Of a stretch of DNA of 64,000 nt, positions 23,497-34,818 are shown piece by piece; position 1 is the stretch's first letter; the number at the start of each line of letters is the position of its first letter. The translations under genes and the position numbers were made by a program. The DNA comes from Amorphophallus konjac (Eukaryota > Streptophyta > Magnoliopsida > Alismatales > Araceae): contig CM040118.1 of assembly GCA_022559845.1 (NCBI GenBank), positions 156,198,331 through 156,262,330 of the forward strand, written 5' to 3'. The notes under the pieces are model-generated. The model had not been told where the DNA came from and searched no databases. It saw only the letters and a list, made by a program, of their open reading frames with translations.

Positions 23497-25978
23497 TCAA
23501 GTTCCGCCCTCTCTCTCCGCATTACTCGTCCCACTACTCTCCGGGCAAAACGCTCTCAAAGGTGCTACCCAACTACGAAAAGCGGTACTCCTACCGCTCT
23601 GTACTCCTCTTACTATTCCCACATCTCGGCATTGATCTACAGAAGCAGCAGAGAAGCTACCAACATGAAAGCCACGCTCCCGTGCTCTTCGGTAGCGCTC
23701 CTCACCATCTCTCAGCCACTGTTCAGCAAGACCAAGGCTGATTCGGAGTTCGAATAGTTGGGCCTCCATGGCCCTTCGTTCCTCCCTTTAAGTCAATCTG
23801 TTGGCTCTTTCTCTCTCTGCGTCTCTTTCTTTCTCTGCACGTTCTCTCTCGCGGTCTTCCCTCTCCAACTGGAGAGTGATCCTCAGCTCCACAGCATCCC
23901 TAGAGGAGTCGTCATCAGGATGACGCCGCAGTTCCCTCTCCAGTTCTGCTATCCTAGCCTCCTTCTGCGCAGCTTGGCCAAGCACTTCTTCCGCCTCCTT
24001 TTCCTGCCAAGTGTACCATCTCAGATACACGATAAGGCATAAACAAGGAGAACTCAACACTGAGACTCTTACCTGTATAGAGAGCATCCCTTCTGCCTCC
24101 GTAGCACGCTGCGTGGCGTGAGCAAGTTGCTCATGAAGCAAGTCAAGTTCTGATGTGGGAATCCACAAGCTGGAAGAGGCACCATCTACTCCCATCGCTG
24201 GGGAAGCCGCGCCAATCTGGGCATGCTACGACCGCGTGAATTAGCAGCCAACATCTGGAATCTGGGTTTTTAATTAGGAACGTACTGTACACCTACCAAG
24301 GCGCTCGTAGCTCCGCGGGTATTACCCAACTGTTGTTCCATCTCTGCCAAGCGAGTTCGTAAATTCGCTATCATGGCATCCCGGACATCCTGCAGCCTTA
24401 CGAGTCAGCATTTTCACCAGAAAACCAAGAAAAGGAGAAAGAAGAAAAGAGAAAAAGGGGAAACCTACCTCCACAAGTCCCCGGGGTTGGAACCGCTCTG
24501 CGTACTTTATCCTATATAGACGCAAGTAGTCCTCGCTATCCCGCGCCTGTGATTCTACAATCGTGCCACCCCGTTGCCAGTCCTCATACTATTCGGGGAA
24601 TCGCACGCGCCAGTCAATGCAGGTCGTCGGTCCCCGCGTCTTTCTCCCGACACGAGGTGGCACAGCTGAATCCACCCATTCTTGAGCCAGTCCTAAAGTC
24701 CTCATAACTAATCGTAGCCGAAGCGGCTCGATTTCATTCAGGCAGTGCATCTACAGTTCCCGTCCGAACCGGGCACAACTTGCTAGAACCCACGGCTGGT
24801 CGGCATCGACCATGTCTGAGTAGGGTCTCCAGTTTACCATCGCTGCAGGGAACTCCTGTAGCTCCCGCCTTAGCACCATCAGTTGGTAGGTTAGGGGTGC
24901 CGCACTCATGATGGGTTCCCACCGCCTGGCTAGCGGCACCATCGCGGGTCGCCAATGCTGAGCTCTCCCCATAGGGAGGTAATAATAGCTCCACAGCTGC
25001 TCGGCACAGGTCATCAGAACCTTACAAAAACACAAAAAAAATACAAAACAAGTAAAACCAAAAAAATACCTGGATGAATGGTGTGAAACCACTCACAGTC
25101 ATCTCACGATCCATTTCTTGGAATAGGCCTGCAAACAAGTGTGCCAGCATGGCGGCTCCCCAGGCATAATACCCTACTCTTTCAAGGTCTGACAGCAGCT
25201 CCAGGAAGCGACATTGGATACCGTCCCCTTTCGAGCTCAGTACCAATCTCCCCAAAAGGAAGAGGAGAAATCTCCTCAAATATATGTTGCATCTTTCCCA
25301 GTCGCCGAAATCTGTGCAGTACACGGCACGGCATCCTATTTCCATCCTTTCCATGAACTCTTCTGAGGATTCATCGTTCCGCCGATGAGTGTCGGTGAGC
25401 CCTAATGCATCCAAGAGGGACGCCCTAGCTACCGACCTATTTTTCCGACCATCTAGGTCTAAACCCAGTAACTTCCGGGCACCTTCTCGGTAGTCCGCGT
25501 AAGTGACTCCAGTCACTGCCTCGCCATCCACCTTGAGACTCGTAAATCGGACCACATCTTCCAGGCTGGGCACCATGTGCCCCCAGGGCATCAGGAATAC
25601 CCGACTCACTGGGTCCCATCTCTCACACAAGGCTTGGATCAGGACCAGGTCGAGCTGGATCGGCTTGATCCGAAGAAAGGTGCCAAAACCCATCACGTCT
25701 AGCCTGGCCTTCTGAAAATCTGGGAGACCTCGGTATGCTGCCACTACCAACTCCCATGAGATCTGTGATTTCATCACACACTACGCATGCAGGGAATGAA
25801 GAGGAGGTTTGGTAAGAAAGAAAGGAAGAAAAAAGAATGGAAAAAAGGGCAGGAAAACTTGGCTTACGAGTTGTGATTGGGCCCTTTCGCTGAAGTGCCC
25901 TTCGAGGTCTGAAAGCCTCCGGGAACTACTACCACTGGATCTGCTTCTCTTCGAGGAGTGGGAAGATTCGCCCTCCAT
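23497..25978 (-). pseudogene. Antisense unit C: PMD plus coiled-coil gene, multi-exon
   Basis: Predicted exons on the minus strand: 25978-25868, 25780-25070, 24996-24469, 24389-24297, 24225-24073 and 24003-23497. All have GT/AG borders and all introns are phase 0, giving about 700 codons. Exon 1 is a Ser/Arg leader (MEGESSHSSKRSRS). Exons 2-3 match the plant mobile domain: MGFGTFLRI, ALCERWDP, MPWGHMVPSLEDVVRF, and EIEPLRLRLVMRTLGLAQ. Later exons are Glu/Arg-rich coiled coil. Stops at 24751, 24589 and 23788 make it a pseudogene. PMD proteins such as MAIN and MAIL1 act in the nucleus in silencing and development, and PMD is also common in plant transposons. Its role in a retrotransposon is unknown. 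Confidence 0.75.
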
Positions 25979-26071
25979 CCAACTCTCAAAATTTTGAACT
26001 CCTCCTCTCCCGTGAGAACTTGTGCTCCTCGAGTTAGCTCACGATATACCAGGGAGGATAAAAGGGACACG

Positions 26072-26079
26072 AATTTATA
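26072..26079 (-). promoter_or_regulatory. Possible TATA box for antisense unit C
   Basis: On the minus strand TATAAATT stands about 95 bases upstream of ATG 25978. The distance suits a plant core promoter with a short leader. This would be an internal promoter distinct from the LTR. Confidence 0.45.
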
Positions 26080-26089
26080 GAAATGGAAG

Positions 26090-26539
26090 GAGTGCAGGCC
26101 AAGATTGCCTCCATCACCTGTTAATGATAGCCATGCGGTCCCATGTGTCACTTCACTGCTCGCACAGGGTGATTGATTAGACGAAGAATATGATGACTAG
26201 CCCCCTATGTTGCCTAGGGATACCCTATCATGTTTTGAAGGACGTCCGTAAAATTTGACACAACATCCGAGAAAAGGGGCTAGGGCCGTCATTATTGACT
26301 TCGACGGCAGATTCCCGTGGAAAATGGTCACAACAAGACGCGATTCTCCGCTCGGCGTGGAGTCTCGGCAGACCCATCACATGGGAACAGTACAAAGGAG
26401 AAGAAGTGTAGGGAAGAAGGAACGCACAAGAAAACAAACAAGCAGCAGAAAATCAAATCACTCCATTCATAATTCTACATGAGCTATCAAAAACATCATA
26501 AACATAAGGAGGAGGCGAGTCCACCAGCTCGCCGATCCT
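26090..26539. other. Spacer between antisense units C and B-prime
   Basis: No domain and no long coding region on either strand. It would hold the upstream region of unit C and the 3' end of unit B-prime. I see no repeat or hairpin here. Confidence 0.5.
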
Positions 26540-27824
26540 CACCATCACTCATCTCTCTGGGCGCTCCCCTCCTCTCCCCTGAGGTGCGGGTCCCTCAGAA
26601 GCCTCCGGGATCCTCGTGCAGCAGCACCTGTCTCGCCTCTTGGCGCCTGCTCCACAGCAGTGACTCACTGCTCCTCCCCTGGCGTGGCAATGAAGCCACT
26701 AGCGGCAAAGCGACCAGACTGGCGCAGTCGCTCCCCGAACTCTCGCGCTCTCTCGTAGCACGTCTCCATCGCTCCTAGCCTCTGCACGACGGCCCAGCTG
26801 GAGCTCCCTCACTTGGGCCTCCAAGGCCCTCCTCTCGGTCTGATCCCGCTGTCGCTCGGACCTTCTCTCGGCTTTCTCTCTCTCTGCCTCTCTCCTCATC
26901 ATCTACAGAAGAACCCTTAACTCCAGGATGTCTGGAGAAGGTCTCTCCTCACCACGATGCCGCAGCTCCATTACAGTCGCCACCCAGGCATCACGCTCCT
27001 CTTCCGCCAGGGTCGCCCGAGCCACCGCACCGGCAAGTTGCTCCCGGAGGGAGGCAATCTCGAGAAAAGGGGCCGAGGAGCTGGAAGATGCGCCACCAAT
27101 CATCCCCGCCGTCGTTGTCTGCTGGGCACGCTGGAACAAAATAAACAACGACCGTCAGTGAAACTCCCAAATCTGAAGATAAAAGTGCGGCACGTAACTT
27201 ACCAGGAGCGACAGCTCATGTTGAGCGACGGCCAGCTGCCGCCTAGCCTCTGACAGTTGGACGCGCGAGCCGCCGACCCCACGCGTGTCCCCAACTTGGG
27301 GAAGCCCCGCATAACTCTCTCTCTGCCGCCGCAGGAAGTCGGCGCTGTCCTGCACCAATACACTCCCTTACTGTCCAGGGAGACGTACGTGCCAGTCCTC
27401 GAGCCTCGCCTTGCCGTGACTCTCCCTCCTGACGCGGCTCGGCTCGTCCGCACTCACCCACTCATCGGCCAGGCCCAGGGTCCTCGCCATGTCCTGCACC
27501 AAGAAAAGGGTCCCACATCAGTCAAAAAGAACGCGTCCCCTGTCTAGGACGCATCCATCATTTAAGTGCAACACTCGCCGAACCCTTTCCCCCCTCGCAC
27601 GGCTTGCTTCAAAACTCAAAATGGATCAAAGAGGGGGAAAACCAAGCACCTACCAGACCGTGTTCACCTCCCTCCGCGACATCGGGCCCCTCGGGTCCCT
27701 CGGGGGCCCGAAGCGGCCCTTCCTCCTCCATAGACGCCGTTCCGTGCTCTGGCGCGTCCCTCCTTGGGCGAGGGGTCCCGCATCCCTCTCCACCTTCGCC
27801 GTGGTCCAGACCGCCGAACTCCAT
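26540..27824 (-). pseudogene. Antisense unit B-prime: copy lacking the PMD core
   Basis: Exon 1 (27824-27654, MEFGGLDHGEGG...) ends in a GTAGGT donor. The next exon (27493-27203) begins at the equivalent of the end of the PMD (DMARTLGLADEW), after an acceptor GTGCAG. The ~240-codon PMD exon and most of the next are therefore absent. It continues at 27130 with a segment like exon 6 of unit B (RAQQTTTAGMIGGASSSSSA) and runs without an intron into the Glu/Arg coiled coil, with stops near 27371, 26903 and 26699. The C-terminal tail (about 26700-26540) still resembles unit B. The palindrome half-site near 27943-27970 lies upstream. It is a deleted paralogue of unit B. Confidence 0.65.
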
Positions 27825-28188
27825 CGATCGAGGGGAAGAAGATAAAGACGGACGAGCAAGTTTCGGCGGAAGGCGGGTTCGTTTGCGGGTAAGGCACGGA
27901 GAAGGAAGGCCACCCGTCGCTTTAAATTTGAATTTGAGGATTAAGACGCGTCCTCGCGCTTGGACGCGCCCAAAAGAAAGCAAAAAAAAAAGGGGAACAA
28001 AAAAACCTCCATGCAAAGTAGTTCCCTCCTATCCAGGGCAAAGTCCCGTGAATCGTGAACAACGTGGTGTGAAAGAAAGTGCAGGAAGGAAAAGGGCACA
28101 CGACAAAAGGAATCACACGAAATCCATTTCATACAAACAGTCAAAAGTACATCATACAGTGAGGACAGTGGGGTGTACAAACAACTCT

Positions 28189-31100
28189 CTAACTCTCACC
28201 ACCACCCTCCTGGTCATCTCTCTCCTCCCTCCTCTGACGGGGATCCCTAGGGGGCCTCTGCGACCTCTGCGAGCCCTGAGAAGCCGTGCTCGCCTCTCCA
28301 GGTGGCACCATGCCAGCCTCCAAGGTGCGGCGACGCTGCTCGGCTGAAGAAACTAGAAAGCTACCCACAGAAAAGGAACCGGACTGACGAAGTTGCGCCC
28401 CGCGCTCCTTCACCCTCTGATACCTCTCCTCACTCTCCCGAAGTTTCCCCTCCGCCGTGCCAAGACTCAGCCGGAGCTCTGACACCTGGGCCACCAGAGC
28501 TCTCCTCTCGTCCCAATCTCGATATCGCTCTGCCATCCTATACTCCCTTTCTTTCTATAGGGTCTCCCTATCCCTTTCCCTCTCTCTCTCTAGGGTCTCC
28601 CTATCCCTCTCCCTCTCTCTCTACACGGTCTCCCTATCCCTCTCCCTCTCCTCTCTCTCCCTCATTGCCTCTCTCCTCGACAGCTCGAGGGCGATCCGTA
28701 GATCCACTACGTCGCGAGGAAGCTCCTCAGCCTCCCGTCGCCGCTCCTCCTCTAGCTCCGCAATCCGGGCGTCACGCTCTGCCACCCAGGCATCGTGCTC
28801 CTGCTCAGCACGAACAGCACTGGCCAGGGCCTCCCGAATCTCGACCACCTATCAAAGCACGCATGCACCGTAAGAGAGCAGTGATAGAAGGAAAGCAGCT
28901 AGAAGAGGGTCAGGGCCAAGCAAGCACTCACTCGAGCCTCGCGGTCACGCTCGGCCTCCTCAGCCCGAGCCACCGCATACGCCAGCTGCTCCTGGAGGGC
29001 AGAAACCTCCGGAGGAGGGCCCCGTGAACTGGAACCCGCTCCACCAGCCGTCCCGGCTGCCGCTGTCTGGTGGGCCCGCTGAAACACGGGACAAACGTCA
29101 GTCAAAGGCTAAGCATCAAAAATCTAGGTCACAAAAAATGCATTGCATAGACTCACCAGGATCTCCAACTCCTGTCGGATGGCCACTAACTGCCGCCTGG
29201 CGTCTGCCAGCTGGGCCCGCAGGTTGGCAATCATGTTGTCACGAGCATCCTGCATTGCACATAAGCTACTGCCACATGCATATACATATAGAAGGGTGAA
29301 GCAGTTTCATTTCACTTACCCCTGCCATACCACCCAAGGAGAGGCGGTCCCCGTACGTAGCTCGATATCGTCTCATGTAATCTGTGTTGTCCTGTACATG
29401 GGATACCACTGGGACCCCGCCCTGCTGCCAGTCCTGGTACTGTGCTGGGAAGCGCGTACGCCAGTCCACAATGTTCACCTTCCCCTTGGTCTTCCGCCCG
29501 ATGTGGGCCGGCTCTTCTACATCAACCCACTCCTGGGCTAGCCCCAACGTCCTCATAACCAGCCTCAGCCGAAGCGGCTCGATCTCGTTCAGGCAATGGA
29601 CCCACACGTCCCGCCTGAAACGAGGAAGACCCGCTACAACCCAAGGCTGGCCAGCGTCGCCCATGCCCAGGTAGGGTCTCCACACCACCTACATCATCAT
29701 ACATACATCATACTAGTTGCCATTCAGTCACATAAGAAAACACAAAAAACCATACGCATCATACCATGGCCTCGGGATACTCGCTCAGCTCCCGACGAAG
29801 TGACACCAGCTGGTAGCCGTGGGGTGCTGCAACCACGACCGGCCTCCACCGCCGCGCCAGAGGCACGGCCCTCCTGTTCCCATGCCTAGCCCTCCCCATC
29901 GGGAAATAGTAATAGCTCCACACCTGCATCCATCATACATCATTAGTACAATAATTGCATATTTAACTGTGGGAATGCATAAATAAAATGTTTACCTGGA
30001 GAAAAGGTGCGAAGCCACTGACTGTCGTCTCCTTCTCCGAAGTCTGGGAGAGATCAGCAATCAAATGGGCAAGCAGAGCCGCGTCCCACGCGTAGTGCCC
30101 CACTCTGTCAAGGTCAGCCAGAATCCCGATGAAGCGGCAGTGGATGCCATCCCCCTTCGTCCCCAGCAGAAGGCGGCCCAGGAAGAAGAAAAGAAACCTC
30201 CGGAGGTCTAGATCCACCAGCTCCCGCTCGCTCGGATCCTGGGTGAAAGCTGCACGGGCATCTCCCTCCAACCGTGCCAGAAACTCCGCTCTAGTCTCGC
30301 TGACCCGCTGGCGCGGGTCGACGAATCCGAGCGGCTCCATGATCTCCACTCGGCCGACTACCCTGCTGTCCCTGTCAGTCACGCTCGTCTCTAACCACAG
30401 CAGGTCCAGGGCACTCCCTCGGTAGTCGGGGTAGGTGACCCCGCTGACCGCCTCTCCGTCAACTTGTAACCCAGTGATCCGAGCCACGTCCTCTAGTGTC
30501 GGCACCATGTGCCCCCATGGCATCAGAAACGCCCGGCTCGGCGCGTGCCACCGCTCCCTCAATGCCTGGATAAGAGGAAGGTCGAGCCGGAAGGGCTCGA
30601 TCCTAAGGAAAGCTCCAAAACCCATGGCGTCCACACGCGCCCTCTGGAAGTCCGGCAACCCACGGTATGCTGCCACCACTAGGGACCAGCTGATCCGTCC
30701 TTTCATCACACCCTGCACACCACAAAACCAATAAAAAATACATCAGCATCATGAATAATATTAAGCAATAACACTATATATTCTACTTATTTATTTTATG
30801 TTATCTTATCTTTAAAACATTTTAGGATTTTTATGGAGGCGTCCAGTACATTGGACACCTCCTCTCTATTTTCCTTATTTTCTTTATAGAAAAACCCAAA
30901 ACAAAAAAATATATTAATAATATATATATTATTATGGAGGCGTCCCAGGTCCTGGACGCCTCCTTATTTTTAATCCTATTTTATTATTTACGTAAATAAA
31001 TAAATAAACAAAAAGAAAAAGAAAATGTGGAGGCGTCCAGGGCCCTGGACGCCTCCTTTCCCTCACTCCCCGGCCTTCTCTCACAGCCTCTCGCCCGTCC

Positions 31101-31336
31101 GTTTAGCCTATTGAACCACAGAGTGAAAGTTCCGAAGGGCTTACCAGGTCGTGATCGTCCTCTCCCACGTCGCCAACGCCCGCAGCGGACTCCGCGGCCA
31201 GAAGAGGCACCTCCATCCCCTCCTCCGCAGCAATCTCCTCTGCTGCGGCCTCCTCGGCATCATCCCTCAGCCTCCTCAGACGACGAGCCCGTCGTTTCCG
31301 CTTCTCTGGACCCTGGCTCGATCCTCCTCGCTCCAT
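28189..31336 (-). pseudogene. Antisense unit B: PMD plus coiled-coil gene, seven exons
   Basis: Predicted exons: 31336-31145, 30712-29996, 29923-29765, 29688-29320, 29249-29157, 29078-28932 and 28848-28189. All have GT/AG borders and all junctions are phase 0, giving about 778 codons. Exon 1 is Arg/Glu/Ala-rich (MERGGSSQGPEKRKRR). Exons 2-4 carry the PMD: MGFGAFLRI, LRERWHAPS, MPWGHMVPTLEDVARITGL, WSYYYFPMGRA, and EIEPLRLRLVMRTLGLAQEW. Exons 5-7 are coiled coil (EELPRDVVDLRIAL, RERERDRET repeats). Only two stops (28621 and 28556), both in the low-complexity RERERDRET part, interrupt it; the PMD itself is fully open. It is the best-preserved antisense unit. PMD function in TEs is not known. 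Confidence 0.78.
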
Positions 31337-31595
31337 TGGGACTAAGAATGGGTCGTCTGGGGTGACGGGGCCGTCAGAATGAACAGTACAAGTGAGCAGG
31401 GGGTGAGGCCCCCCATATATATAGAAACCACTCTGATTGGGGCGTCCAGGCGCCTGGACGTCCACACCTTTTTTTTTTATTTTTTTCAAAATTCAAAAAT
31501 TAGGGGCGCCCAGGCCCCTGGACTCCCCCAAAACAAAAAACTTAAAAAATCAAAAATAAAAAATTAGGGGCGTCCATGCCCCTGGACGCCCCCAT
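30835..31595. repeat. Six LTR-type palindromes at the 5' end of antisense unit B
   Basis: Copies of the same GGAGGCGTCCAGG palindrome as in the LTR lie at about 30835-30865, 30935-30963 and 31026-31056 (inside intron 1 of unit B) and at 31437-31465, 31502-31530 and 31565-31595 (upstream of its TATA box). Spacers are A/T-rich as in the LTR. The rest of 31596-31774 is A-rich and holds nothing else visible. Confidence 0.85.
31415..31423 (-). promoter_or_regulatory. Possible TATA box for antisense unit B
   Basis: TATATATAG-like sequence (minus-strand CTATATATATG) about 80 bases upstream of ATG 31336. It is followed by a GC-rich leader and flanked upstream by palindromes, mirroring the palindrome-then-TATA order in the LTR. 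Confidence 0.5.
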
Positions 31596-31774
31596 AATAA
31601 AAATTTCAAAAAAAAATATATAATAAAAGTAAAAAAGATAGAGTATGTATATAATCCAAACAAAAGAAAAAACATAAAGAAAAAGAAAAACCACAAAAAA
31701 GATAATAATAATTAAGGGAACTGGTCCAAAACTGCCAAATGCCAGATTTTATTCTATCAGAAAAGCAGAATGAA

Positions 31775-33187
31775 CTACATCAGGGGCTTAGGCGCCTTAG
31801 GCCTTAACTTCCCCAGTTCGGTTACATAAGCCCTCCACAGCTCACATTCTTCCCCCACGTGCGCTAAGGCCTTTCCAGCGACACTTGTCTTCCAGGGTGC
31901 TTTGACGGCCTTCACTTCCTTCGCATCCGCTTCAGTACCCAACTCTCTCTTCTTCAAAGGAACGATGCCAGTCGATAGTGGGAACGAATGGCGTGGAATG
32001 CCGACCTGGAGGCAGCATCGATGCGCGTTATAAAGGACAAACTCGGTCGTGCCGATCAATTGAAGATCAACTTCGGGGGAAGGCCTCATAAGGAGATCAA
32101 GCGAAAGCAAACATGCCGATGCGCAAGTAAAGAAGCCTTGTGTCACGGTGCGGAAGTGAGACCGCCAGTCCTCACGTTTCTTCAGCCACGGAACGCGGTT
32201 CACTACAGTACCACCGAACCCTAACACGTCGGCTATGTGATGAAGAGGGCTTTGTTGGAAGAGCTTCGAAGCGGTTGGCATTCCCTCACGGTGATCAAAC
32301 TTGAAATGCAAATCCATCCAACAACTCAGAACAAGTGCGCAACCAAAAGGAGGCTTACCCATGCTCGAGGCAGTAAGGCCACTATACAGGTAGGCGAGGA
32401 CAGCGGGTCCCACCCTCTTTCTATGCCAGATCCCGCAGATAGCACTCAGTTGGTCTTCCTCCACCATGTTGTCGGTATAAGGAAACAAGAGAGCACCCGC
32501 CAGACAAATGGTGAACCCCTTCATGATTCCCTCCAAATAGTCATCGTCTGGTGACCCTCTCAGGGCATCCATGACCCACTCCGCAAGCTTTTGGAGATCG
32601 ATCCCCTTTTGAGTACGAACCTTTCTGGCTGCGTCGGGCGGCATGAAGCTTCCAAGGACGCTTTCGGAAGTCCCCCGTGTCAGCATCCGCATAGTCTTCA
32701 CCTTCCCGTCACTCTTGAATTTCTTCAATCCGAGCAGAAGTTCCACCTCCTCGAGGAGGATGGTCACCTCGAAGGTCGGGAAGATAAAAGTGTGGGTCTA
32801 GGGATGCTAGATCTCCACTAGTGCGCCCATAGCCGCCCAGTCCATACAAATCTTCTCATAGTGTTTGGCGTGAATAAGGAGCCCCTACAGATGCCACTTC
32901 GAGAGTATGGCGCTCATGCCGATGGAGATGTTGGAAGTTAGCTTTGAAAGCCATGGCAGTTTGGAAAACTTCCTCGGGCCTGGGAAGAGTGGATATGGCT
33001 GGAAGAGAAAAGAAAGAAGAAGAAAGGAAGGTAGTAAGAAGAAGGTTCACGTGGAGAAATTTGAAATGAATCAGCTTACCATATGCGACATGATCGTCCC
33101 ACTCAAATGACCCTCGAGGTCGGAGAGTCGCCTGATCTCGCTGCTATGCCTGCTCCTCTTCATAACGCGGGAAGACTCTCCTTCCAT
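31775..33187 (-). pseudogene. Antisense unit A: PMD-like/retroelement-associated protein, two exons
   Basis: Exon 1 (33187-33080) encodes a leader very like that of unit C (MEGESS, KRSR, RRLSDLEGH). It ends in a GTAAGC donor. Exon 2 starts at 32998 after a pyrimidine-rich CTCTTCCAG and runs to TGA-type end 31775, with stops at 32887, 32809 and 32800. From 32767 to the end it is open for 330 codons. It has segments EEVELLLGLKKF, LAEWVMDALRG, KGFTICLAGALLFPYTDN and VGPAVLAYLYSGLTA. These resemble the large uncharacterised plant protein family often found in retrotransposons (PMD-like or DUF7745-like, from memory only). It lacks the coiled-coil exons of units B and C. Function unknown. Confidence 0.6.
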
Positions 33188-34363
33188 CCTGAAAATCTCT
33201 AGATTCTCCTCTCTTTCCTCTCCTGAGCTTCCAAAACCCACCTTGGTGCATTTGAATGAACTAGCCTAAGGGGAGTTCTTAGAGGAAGGGAAGATCGCTA
33301 CAGGACGGAACATGTCACATCAGTGGTCATTGTCAAGATTTTGTCTGGATCTCCTTTGTACTGTGGTGCGATTCTGCTATGATTCTGCTACTTTCTGATG
33401 TTGCTAACCTTTGCTAGTCTGTGTAGGTTTTACTAACGGATGTCTTTGCCCTGTCTCCTGTCCCACCTTTCAATGGTTGGTCCCACCATGTCATGCATCA
33501 TAGTATACGATACCTACGCTACTAGAACATGTCAAGGACCTTGCGACCCGAACAAATCTGGGATTTGAATTCCCCTTCAACAAAAATAGTGATGATCCCG
33601 GAAGAATTTGGGTTGTACGGATAGGCCGTTAACTTGTGGTAGCATGGGGACGACGGTTCCCTTCAGTGAGTTGGTGCGCGGATAAACGGGCCCCAGCCCA
33701 GTGTCGGCTCACCGGATCGGTATCCTGACCCGTTCTTAACAAGTTGACAATATTATCCTTGGTTATTTTCTATTTTAGTTTGTTTTAAATTTTTATTTTA
33801 ACCCAGCATGCATTCATATAGGATTTTGATTTATTGCGGAAGATCATTCAAGTGATTCGATTGCGAAGGCCGTTGTGCTTCAATTCCTACAAATATGAGA
33901 TATTCCACTCCAAATGAAATAACTGAGTTTCCTTGAAACGGCCCTACGCTGCTCTTCCAAAAGTGACCCTTGTTTGGACAGACCCTCAGATATTTCTCTA
34001 CTTTTTACCTTGTTTGACCCACCTTGACTACAGCACTTCCACATTGGCTGGTAACCGCTCCCAAAGGTGAAACCTGCAGGTTTATGACCCAGGTACTTCC
34101 ACACCGAGAAGTTGGTCTCCTTTATTTTTCGTGCCTGAGTGCACATTTCACCCTCCTTTATTTGATCTCCGTCCAAGCAACCGTCAAAACTTGAAAGACC
34201 TCCTTCAAGGTCGCCTCATTGAAACTTCAGGAAAAATTCCAAACAGTACATCAGAAGCGTGTCTCATCACACCTTGGCATCAACTTATCACTCCGCTCAC
34301 ACTTCATTTCACTCCACTTCGATACCATTCCACTACGTGTCGCTCCCTTGCAAAGCAGACGCC
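33188..34363. other. Non-coding stretch between unit A and the 3' LTR
   Basis: I see no gene, repeat array or clear TATA box for unit A. The stretch is moderately A/T-rich. Short open frames (33880-34176 minus, 34131 plus) show no domain, and the latter simply runs into the LTR. Confidence 0.55.
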
Positions 34364-34376
34364 AAGGCGGGGCAGC
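34364..34376 (+). promoter_or_regulatory. Polypurine tract of the Tat-like element
   Basis: AAGGCGGGGCAG directly precedes the 3' LTR start TGTAGACACG. This is where the plus-strand primer must lie. It is short and has two C, so it is a weak match. Confidence 0.55.
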
Positions 34377-34769
34377 TGTAGACACGCCATTCCTGACGTC
34401 TCCCGAGAAAGTCTCACATTACTATACAACGCCCCGCAACGGCTTACGCATTTTGAATCGCTCGAGTGCTTCCTTTTCTTGAGTCTTCTTCCGCCCTTTT
34501 CGGCATCCGGAATCGTCTCGTCACGGCATTCGGACGGCATCAACACCAGTCAGATGCATCAGGAGGTTCCGGAACCAAGAAGGGTGTCTGCCGGGCGGCC
34601 ACCAACGCTTGTCCGAGGACCCGGGTGGGTCTTAATGGGGGCGTGCAGGCCCCTGGACGCCCCCATTCTTTTAATTTAATTTATTTTTATTTTTTAAAAC
34701 CCAAAACACAAATAAAAAATAATATATTAATGGAGGCGTCCAAGCCCCTGGACGCCTCCATAAAAACAA

Positions 34770-34818
<49 letters not shown>

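Noticed and set aside
24751..25777. Unit C as an intact single-exon gene starting at 25777
   Set aside because: The apparent start is a GTG inside an exon; an acceptor at 25781 and a matching leader exon indicate splicing, and later stops break it.
28302..29027. Plus-strand open frames opposite antisense unit B
   Set aside because: They are the reverse reading of GC-rich coiled-coil exons; splice sites and PMD similarity support the minus strand.
21720..34363. An envelope gene in the extra region of the Tat-like element
   Set aside because: No signal peptide, transmembrane anchor or env-like frame is seen on the plus strand; the coding content is antisense PMD-type.
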